Assembly: GCA_024305405.1 (NCBI GenBank) | Contig: JAKNDB010000109.1 | Coordinates: 3,410,001-3,474,000 of the forward strand | Direction of reading: 5' to 3' | DNA from: Dirofilaria immitis | Taxonomy: Eukaryota; Nematoda; Chromadorea; Rhabditida; Onchocercidae | DNA: 64,000 bases | Part shown: piece by piece, positions 51,403 through 61,111 of the stretch | Layout of the letters: each line of letters begins with the position of its first letter | Position numbering within the stretch: the stretch's first letter is position 1 | Notes under the pieces: model-generated | Database searches by the model: none | What the model saw: the letters and a program-made list of their open reading frames with translations, nothing else | Told to the model about the DNA's origin: nothing | Translations under genes and position numbers: made by a program

Positions 51403-53367
51403 TCGATTTAAACAAACCAAACGAGATTACTAAGCTTTAGTTTGCTTTATTTTTTATCGTCACTCTATTCATACTTTTTATATGCTTATGTTAAAATGAA
51501 ATAGACTAACAAATCATTTTTCTTGGAATCATTTTGTGACTGAAATTTGAAACTATTGAAGTCCCTGAGATCCCTTTAAACTTTTTCTTCAATATATTTC
51601 ATAGATTTCGATATTGATATGATTAGTGTTAATGTTTTACTATCGTAGGGGTCATAACCTGAATTCATCTCTGAACTGAGTAAACATTTTAATGTAACTC
51701 GTATAGAAACGACTCTCTTCCATCACTTCAATCTCATAGTTACTGGATTTTCGCATTAGCACTCTTCTCGTTTATAAGAATGGTTTGTTGGATATTTATC
51801 AAGCAGTAATTTGTTTCACAATAGTGTAACCACTTGTAAAGCTATGCTACTTCAGGTTAGAATTTTTTCATCCATTTTTCTGATTGCATGATTTTCCTGA
51901 ATTATTTTAGGCATACTTTACTCGCACAAATTTTGCAATTTTATGCGCGGAAGTTTTACATCGATTCCGAAAATCTCACATGTGCAGTGACAATTTTATA
52001 TTTATAAAATTTTTCCACCGAACCGAAATAATTGTGATAAATTTAATAATCATTTGTTTGTGCTGTTAATGTTTTGACATTTAACTATTTCTCTTGGCGA
52101 TGATTTTTGATTTTTGGGATGTCTAATCACTTTTTGGAATTTAGAGATTTTAATTCGGTCTTAAAATCATTCCGACACAAAAATTCTTTAACATTCATTA
52201 AGACCATCAATTCAATGATTTCCCTCCTCACTTAAGATTTGATGCGTGCGAATATTTCTAATCCATTTGTTCAGGAAAATCTTTTGCGAAAGTTATGGTA
52301 ATGGATCAAATAATTTCTAATATTTTATATATAACGACGAATGATATTTCGATGTGTATTTCCCGATAATATTCGTCTATTATGTTAGAATGTGGTGAAG
52401 ATTTGGGGATTAAATGTGAAGATTTGGGGATTACCTTGTTCAGTTTCTTTCATCCCGTAAACTATGCTGATTGTCTTGATATTGGTGTGCGAATGATGTG
52501 TATAACGTTTCTAACTTGTAAAGTGCGGAATTTTTTCCTTGCTTGAAGCGGTTAATCGATTTGTTGTTATCAACCATGAATTTTAATTGGATGTATATTC
52601 CTGCTCTTGCGTATGTTTGATTTGTGCGATTGCTTACCGGTACCTGCACTTTTGGTGTTCACCAGCTCACTATTGCTTTTACAATGTCACTCCTCATGGG
52701 TAGCGTTTTACCGGTATTCTCCAACAATTTAATGTTTTTTATCACTTGAGCTTTATGAAAGCTGTTGAGTCAAACTGGTTTAAAGCTGTGGGTCTCTTTT
52801 TAAAAAGAAGGCTATATTTAAATCGATCATGTCTTGAATTTACATTACTACTTTGGAAATAAACTTCAGCTTATTAGTCGGAAAATAAAGAGCTGTCCTG
52901 ACACAAATCATGCCATTAAGTAGGCCATAACACACTGTTTATCTTTCCCATGAAATATAATCTGTCATTCAAAAATCTTCAAAGGCTTACAATTTATTTT
53001 ACAAATACATTTTTATCCTAAAAGGCCTAACATTTGCACATGGTTGGACCCCATATTTTAGACCAGACGTGGTTGGTGTGCAGAGATTTATGGAAATAGA
53101 AAATGCATAAATGGATAAATGTTTTACTGGGATTTCATAAAGAAAATGAAAACAGGAAAGGACGAAAGATGGAACATAAAGGAAAGAACAGTTAAGATGT
53201 TGCATGTAATGAAATGCTAAATTACTGACATATGATATTAAATTCGGGTAGAAATAACCAAAAGTGGAGTCGATATTCATCATGATCTTTCTCGAAAATT
53301 TTTAAACGAGAAAACAGCATTGCACGACTGAAAAAGAAACAGGTGAACGAAGGAATTACGACAAGAA
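51403..53367. other. Convergent 3' intergenic region
   Basis: It lies between the 3' ends of the RhoGAP and rme-4 genes. I see no exon. A 17-bp sequence is tandemly repeated with a 21-bp period at 52396-52412 and 52417-52433. A minus-strand AATAAA (TTTATT on the plus strand) lies near 52990. Confidence 0.5.
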
Positions 53368-56300
53368 TTAGTCGAAGCGTTGCCAGCTGTCTCTGGGAGC
53401 AGTACAATTAAACGGACTTGGTGGTGAGGGGTTGGTTGGTGGTAGCGATGCGAGTGGATCGAAGTTCAGGAATTGTAATGAGAGACGATGTGGTGAAGTT
53501 TCAATAAGTTCCGCTGGCCTTGTAGTCGCTCCCTTCCCAACCGAAGTACAGGATGATCGTGATAAGCCACGAGTGTTATGATTCGATGTTGATGGTAATA
53601 AATTGTCACTGAAATCGATCAGATCCGTTGTTTCTTCGATTACTGATGGCGTCTAAGAGTAATACACAGTTATAGATTTGATTAGAATAAACGATTATTT
53701 TATGCTTTATATACAATCAAAAGCCAAACTATCCCATTTAATTGATATACGAATAGTATGATAAAAAAAATCGTAATAAAGCTAGAGAAACTATTATATT
53801 TGTTTAGAATGCTCTTTGCTGACTTTTATCAGACATTAGATATTTGCCGTTCAAAATTTTCAATTTGAAACATATTAAAATCACACCTAACCTCATCATT
53901 AAGTTTTCCTTTATTTTCGGTCATCCAATTTTGCGTATCGAATGTAAGCGCTCCATCATCGTAAGAAGGATGTGATTTTCTGGAAGAAAAGCGTCGAATT
54001 TCCTTTGGAGTTAAACGGCCTAAGCGCTCTTTTAACTGAAAAGAGTGTCTGAGATTGTGTCAGAGATTCCAAATTAAAACATTCACATTGTCAAACCAGA
54101 TTAAATTTCAGATTAAATCCCTCCTAAAACTATCAATTTAATCTAATTTTTAATAATGCAAAATCCTGAAACAAAGGTTTAATACAATAGTAAGAAAGAA
54201 TACAGTTTTACCGCGATAGAATGAACTTTATCCTTCAATAAACCAATTACATCATTTGCATTTTCTCGAACCTAAACATAAAAATAACTTGATGAAAGGC
54301 AATAAAATGACAATGAAGCATCTGTCCTTACAATATACAATAAATAATTCGAGGAAAAGAAACTTTTGCAATTTTAAAGATCAAGAAAGAGTGAATGGAG
54401 GAGGGCTACTGCACAGATAATGATATGTGATTCGTATGTTTAGGAATTCACTTCCAGAATAATAAAGATCCGCCGGAGACAAAAAGGTAAAAGGTGAGAA
54501 TAAGTTTGGGAAAGCAGCCTTACTCTGGATTTGCTAACATGAATATTTTACACTGAGATTTATAAACATCTCTTGTCTCTACTTTCAGCAACCATAATAG
54601 CGTACTGATCATATAGAAATTACTACATTTCAAATAATGCGATAGGAGTTTGGAGACAATGATCAAATGATGAAAAAAGTTTACCAGATGTGATGTCTTC
54701 GACGATTTTATTTCAGCAACACGAATCTCTTTTTCAAATTCATCGTCGATTGGTGCTCCAGAGTTCAATGCTGCGATCCTCTCATCAATGAACTGCACAG
54801 AAATCAAGAAAAAAATTAGAATGCTTCATCATTAAGATATTCAATGCACTGAATGATTTGACAGTTTTGGAGACTAACATATTGTTTTATTAAATCCATA
54901 TTAATAAGCAAAAGTAGCATTTTACATGATCGATCATAAGGCACTCTTACCCGTTCAAGATATTGCACACCATCTTGCCCAAGCAGAGATTGCAAATAAG
55001 CCTGAAGAGTGGGTTTTTGATTCAGGATAAATTTTTGACGATCCCATGAAAAAGAATACGATGAGCACGATAATCCTTTATGATAACCACCGAAAAGAAA
55101 AACATTTGTCCTGTAACATAATTTGCACGAATTCTCGAACAGTTTTGATTTATTTGACATACTACAATCTTTGATACTTCAGTTACTTATATTAAATGAT
55201 ATACAAAATCGTTAACCTGAGAAAGGAGCGAGCTAATCCATCGGAAAAAAATACATTGGAGGACGAACGTAAATGATGTCGGAGGATACTCAATGCTTCA
55301 GCTGGCAGATCTATTACATCGTTATGAACGCAATGTAGTGTACGCTCTTCCAAATCAATGACCATCACATCGCCGAGTTCAAGCTGTTTCACAGACTAAA
55401 TTGAAACTTAGAGACCTAATTCAAATTCATAAACAGATAACGTATGTCCATGTAAGAAAACATAGGTTTTCCACAAAAGATTTTAAACTAAAAACTTTTT
55501 CATCTCTTTCGAAACAAGTATATTCGAAATCGCCATAACCTACCGTTCTTTATAACAAACTAAACTTTATGATAAAATCAAAATGACAAACCTGCAAAAT
55601 TTTCTTTGGCACGCCTATAAGGTATGGCATTGGCGCCCTGAAATTCACGAAAAACAAGTTTCGCTAAACAATACCAGTTTTAAGAGAACTCTTATCATTA
55701 AAAGCAGAAACATCGCAAAATCCCCATGTATTGTAATGTGAAGAGATAAGGTTATACCCTTATACACAGCGCTCATACTCAATGAAATTTTAAACAAGCC
55801 AAAAATAAAATGCTGATGTTGATAAACTTAGTTCCGGTGGTGGTTCGAACTACGACAGCCCAACTAGCAGATAAATTAGTTGAAATGAGATGATTCCTAT
55901 AGTATGCTTTTGAGAATTTTATGGTTGCGTCCATCGTGCAACTGCGCCGCAAAGGGAATGACAGTCAGATAGATATAAGAAACAGAAACAAACACGATCA
56001 TTTAGAAAGGATTTCGAAAAAAAAAGGAGAAAAGTGAGTAAAGTGAATAAATTAAGAGGAACCAAAAAAAAATAAATAGTAAACTTACATAAGCATATCA
56101 ACTAAACCAGCAGGAAGTACAGGAATGAAAAGGTTCTGCCAATGCATTGGATAAAGTAACGCAGCAGCAGCAAATATACAAGATGAAAGCTGACTTAATT
56201 TCGGACTCGTAAATAAAATGCGTCGTTCTTTCAATAAACTGCAAAAGAATACTTTCTTTTAGAGGACATCCAAAACTTTCATATGCCTCTGAAGTTAATA

Positions 56301-58247
56301 AAAGTAGCAACTAAAACTGAAAGTAAAGAACAAATTTGCCTTGCATACAGTGCGATCATTTGCTTTTCCGATATAGCATTGTAAAATTCAAACATAAATT
56401 TGTTTTCTTTCAAAGTTGGCAATTTACTGCTGTCTGGTACAATTATTTGTAGCTTCTGCAACAAAACAAAAAGATAAAAGATCAAATCCAATATCTAAAG
56501 AAAACTGAAGTATTAGTTCCTGCAAACGCATACGTCCTACTTTTTCATTTAATTTTTTCAGTTTAAAAAAATCTGGTCATTCTAATACTAAACTGTATTG
56601 CATTAGAAGTAATGATGAATTAGAATTTCAAATTCAGACACTTTTTTTCAGTCCATGTTCTGAAATTTCAAATTATTGTCGACGGCGAAGTACACAACAA
56701 AAGAGGTGAATATGTATATGAATGGAAAAAAGAAAACAAACATTTCCACCAAGATCAGATTCAATAAGTAAACTCTCGCCAGATCTAGGAATAGGCGTAT
56801 GATAAGCACACGTCAGGAAAGAATCCAGTTCACTTGCCTTGAAAAATTTGCAAATTAGTGTACCATAGTCGGAGAATCTCCAGTTAACATGGATTTTTAT
56901 GAAATCTTGACTGCAAAGAAGCTAATAAGATTAACCTTGGGAAACAAGATTTTTTAGAGCTCGAAAATTTGACATACCGGTCTGTTGTTCATCACTGCTG
57001 ATATATGGTTAAGAATTTTGTAGAAAACATTGGCCCATGGAAGACCGCTGCAAAATTTTCACTTAGCTGGCCGTCAAAATCAGAACAATTGAAAGTGAAT
57101 TTAAATTTCCCAAGTATCAAACTTTCTGAAAAGGCAGTCTACACAACATCTGAAAAACCAGTGATGTTATTTATTCCAAACAAAGGGTTTGAATCATTAC
57201 TTCCTCTGGAAACTGTAGGATTGATCTGAGGCCGAACTAAAACATGTGACCGGTAAAGTGACATATATTTCATATCCGCAGTGCAAAATTTAAATTTAAA
57301 TCTATAAAAGCAGTAAAAAATTAGAAAGTTTAAAGGAAACCTGAGAATACAGATGCATGTATTATTGTGTGGCGTATATCGACAAAAAGCATACGTATAT
57401 TGCGATTTTTCATCTGTTAAGACAAATGAAAACAACTGTACTGTTTCCATATTGTAACTGCAAAAACCATCGTTTTTTCATCAAGCATAATTCATGGTAC
57501 TAAATCTCGAAAAGCAAAACAGTTTGAAAATGAAATTTAATTTCATTGAAATTTTCTCTTTATCATTTATAATCCCACCTCAGCAGAAATAGTTCGAGGT
57601 GCCATTTCTTATCTCGCTATTCAGTTGTGATGTGATTATGTCCTTCAGAACTCAATTTATTTTTGCGCAAAACGAGGAAAAAGTTATGCAACAGAAACAT
57701 CATCATTACAATACAATGCCACAACCATTCTTGTTTAGAGTTTTTCAGAACAAACTACTGATGAATTAAATTTTTCCAAATCCTACACTAATACAAGAAA
57801 ATGCAATATTATGATAAAGAGATTTCCAGCAAGAAAAAATGAAAAATTTTGTCGAAAACTAACTCGTCAACACCACAAGGAAAACTGAATTGAGCTAAAG
57901 ATTTCAGCGTTTGTTCATGATTGAAATCATCAGGATATTTTTGAAGAATGACAGCCACCCCACCATCCAATGTTGCACCAATTTCACAGAATACATCGAA
58001 TAAAGTCACCACATCTTTCCTAAAAGTCCTTTTTAAATGCTCAAATACCAAATTCTTTTAATTAGGGAAATTAAAAAATCTCTTCCTCGAGAAATTAGTT
58101 AAACAGATTTCGAATTTTTAAAATTAAATTCAATAAAGTTACCGATCTCGCGACATGCCTCATCAGATTACTTAACAAACAATGCAAAGACGATGACACG
58201 TCGCAATTTCAAATAAGATGCAACTCATTGACAACTGCTTCGTCCAT
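53368..58247 (-). CDS. rme-4: RME-4/DENND1 (connecdenn): Rab35-type guanine nucleotide exchange factor
   Basis: DENND1 proteins activate Rab35 on clathrin-coated vesicles; worm RME-4 acts in endocytic recycling. Fourteen exons: 58247-58225, 58019-57864, 57457-57341, 57047-56978, 56837-56742, 56455-56340, 56238-56089, 55637-55592, 55395-55217, 55110-54951, 54792-54685, 54271-54212, 54035-53892 and 53652-53368. Landmarks in order: LFDVFCEIGATLDGG and YTYAFCRYTP (uDENN), SGLPWANVFYKIL, KERRILFTSPKLSQLSSCIF, LLYPMHWQNLFIPVLPAGLV and MAPMPYLIGV (cDENN), SDGLARSFLR, and QYLERFIDERIAALNSG (dDENN). The C-terminal tail has DLIDFSD and ends SWQRFD, a WxxF-type motif of the kind that binds adaptor appendages. 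No base needs changing; the CDS is 1,710 nt (569 aa). The exon 6 donor is GC. The 23-nt first exon rests on phase and a TATTTTAG acceptor just upstream. Confidence 0.93.
56239..56339 (-). other. rme-4: GC-AG intron in rme-4
   Basis: The donor reads CAAG|GCAAAT and the acceptor TTTTGCAG. Only this donor keeps phase and yields the conserved LYAS-LLKERRIL junction of the DENN domain. Nearby GT sites give the wrong frame. Confidence 0.8.
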
Positions 58248-61085
58248 AAAATCCCACCTAAAATACATAAAGCAGTACATTTTAAATATCCAGATTTTAA
58301 TAAATTACGAAATACGACTGCTTCATGTACAGCATTCGTTCAGAAATTTCAAGCCACACACTGCACATTTTACAGTACTAGCTTCCTTATTAATCACTTA
58401 ATTGGACTCATGGAGATAAATAATCCTTCCAAATTGAAAAAGCCAAGTACGACTTATTTTAAATCAGTAAACAAACGGTACTGGTAGAATGCTTGGTCAT
58501 TAGAAATACAGCAATCAGGAAATTGAAAGTCGTATTTGGTCGAGTGCCATTAATTCAATAATTCTGCTTTTTACAAAGACTCTTCAAAAACCTTATTTGC
58601 TACTATGGAAGGCCAGTTTTATAATCCTTGAATATTTACCTGACAAAACAAAATATAATAACGTTAAATTTGGCAATCGCCGGTTATTTCAACAACATCC
58701 AATATATACATTATATTTGCATATATATATATGCAAATAGGTATTTTAAAATTGTAAAAATTTTCCATGCAATCACAAACTGGAAAAAAAGCCATAACTG
58801 AACTCATTGTATTGAATGAACATGCACATATTATTAGATCCAGAAGAAAAGCAAAATTTCTGAAAAAACGTTTATTTTCATGCCGTGAATCAAGTATTTA
58901 AAATTAATGGTGATGATAATAAGAAATGCTGAGAATATATTAAATCACATACAACTGTAAACAGTACCAATTTATGAAATAGACAAAAATGGCGCGAAAG
59001 GCTGGGAAAAAAATTACGAATCAATGCATAAGCATGCTAAAATTAAAAAAAGGTGACTGTAAATTTCCAAATTGGATATCCAAGACCTAAAATCTCAAAG
59101 TGTACTATGGCCTGACCTAACTACTTTGAAAAATGATAAATGAATTTTTGTTTCTCACTGTCAGAATAAGCACAAGTAGTGTTTATGAATTGTAAAAAGA
59201 CGATTCAAGTCTAAGGAATGGATACTAGAACATACACGTCCCAATAACAAAAATATGCAGCAAAATGTTGAAAACCGAACATAAACAAGTTTAAATCTTA
59301 TTTTTCAGGAGGAAAGAAATGCATACTTGGAACCAACCCTTCATCTCATTCACGATGGTATCCAAATTGTAACGAAACTTACCCAGTACCATGAAAATTT
59401 TATCGATTGTGATACATAAAATTTTTACAAAGCAATATTTGATTAAGCTTTCATCCAATTTAGTTAATAAAGGGAACAAAGGGAATTATTATTATTCACC
59501 ATCACCACTCAGAAGGTATATGCTACCTGATTCTCCAAGGATATATTGTTATCATAAAACATTGATGATTTGCTTAAAATGAACAGAATTTCTTAATAAA
59601 TGTGCCAAAACCTAATTGAAACAATCAAATGAAAAGGTTATTTAATAGAAATAGAAGATGGATTGAGTCGGCGAATATTGTCTTCCATTCGTTTTGAAAA
59701 TCTTTAATTTTATTCTTATCTCCTGCACCTGAAATGCCTTATTTCCTTTCACTAACACTTGATTTCATTTGAAAACTACCAAAATCTTGTCAGAGTATGA
59801 ATTTTACGGGTGTTTTTCAAACTTTATAACAAAGAATGAATAAAAAGTGAAGGACTTGAATAAGATATGAAACAAAAATACATTACAGATGCATTTGTAT
59901 ATCGACAAAATAATGCGAAGTTAAACTAAAAGTTCAAGTGGAATGTAAACTTTGTATGGTATCATATAATCAATACAAGCACCAAGCATAAAATTCGTCG
60001 AAAGTGATGCACACGAAATCTCCAGCCTTGCTGAATCAATTTGAGAAAACTATAATTAATATAGAGAAGCTAAAACACATTAACGTAAAAACAGCTGTGA
60101 TTACAATATAAAATATTGCAAATCTATTATTCATAGGATTAAGGGCAAGATCCATTCCAACGAAATCGATAGATAATAGTATGCTTTGGAATTATTTATT
60201 AAAGATCATATATGCAAACTACATATCTATTTCTTTTAACGAATTCCCTTTTTTTCCTGCTCTTAATTTGCATCATATCGCCATGCTTTCCAGCACTATA
60301 TTATAAAATTCTTATCCTAACAGCAAAGATCGCAAACAAACGATTTAAAATACCGAAAAAAATTATCAAACTGGTAAGAATAGCGATACATCATAGCGAT
60401 GCATAACTGACTTGCACACCTCATACATTTGATCACCAGGACTGTTCCCATTTTTTCAGAAACTCCGGGCCAGACATCTTCAATCCCAATCAAAAATAGA
60501 AAACGTCTCAAACTTCAGGGCAAATAAATTGAACAAAACCAAGCAAGAAAAATCTCGACATTGTTTTGCCCATCATTAAGAAACATAATTATGACAAGTA
60601 TGTTGAAAGATGACGAATAAACTAAAGTATTAGTGATTTGATGACGAGGTCATTCGCAAGCCATGAATACTTCTATATACAATAATTTTTTGCTTTTGCT
60701 TTATACATCAGTAATTGTTAGCTGGCGTACTCGAAACTGACCCGTGACTTCTCTGTAAGTTTGCTAAATATGATAAATAGCAAAAATGGTTGCACAATAT
60801 TCAGATATTTCATCCAAAAATGATAATTTAAGTAGTCGAAATAAGAAAATTTTCTTATTCAGGATTTCTAGGCAATAAAATTATGAGATAACGGTCAAAG
60901 AAAATCATTAGCCCTATTCATCTTTTACATTGCATTCTTCTAAATCTTAAACAAACTAGAGCAATATAACTCAACGTTTTGTCCATAGCAATTAGTACGA
61001 AACTCCAAAAATATAGCTGCATATCCAATGATGTCTTATGAAACCTCAAACACACTCACTTACTTTCTTTTTTTTCAAAGAGACT
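58248..61085. other. Intergenic AT-rich stretch
   Basis: It lies between the rme-4 start and the kinase gene 3' end. I see no supported exon; the listed-length open frames (for example 59391-59582 and 60212-60406, +) are AT-driven. It must hold the rme-4 promoter. A 26-bp palindrome lies at 58714-58739. Confidence 0.45.
58714..58739. repeat. 26-bp perfect palindrome
   Basis: The sequence TATTTGCAT(AT)n continues into its exact mirror complement ATGCAAATA with no loop. Each arm contains an octamer-like ATTTGCAT. It lies about 470 bp upstream of the rme-4 start codon. Confidence 0.85.
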
Positions 61086-61091
61086 TTTATT
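61086..61091 (-). terminator. Polyadenylation signal of the kinase gene
   Basis: The minus strand reads AATAAA 21 bp after the TAA at 61114-61112, a very short 3' UTR spacing that is usual in nematodes. Confidence 0.65.
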
Positions 61092-61111
61092 TCAAAAATG
61101 ATAATGTACCT

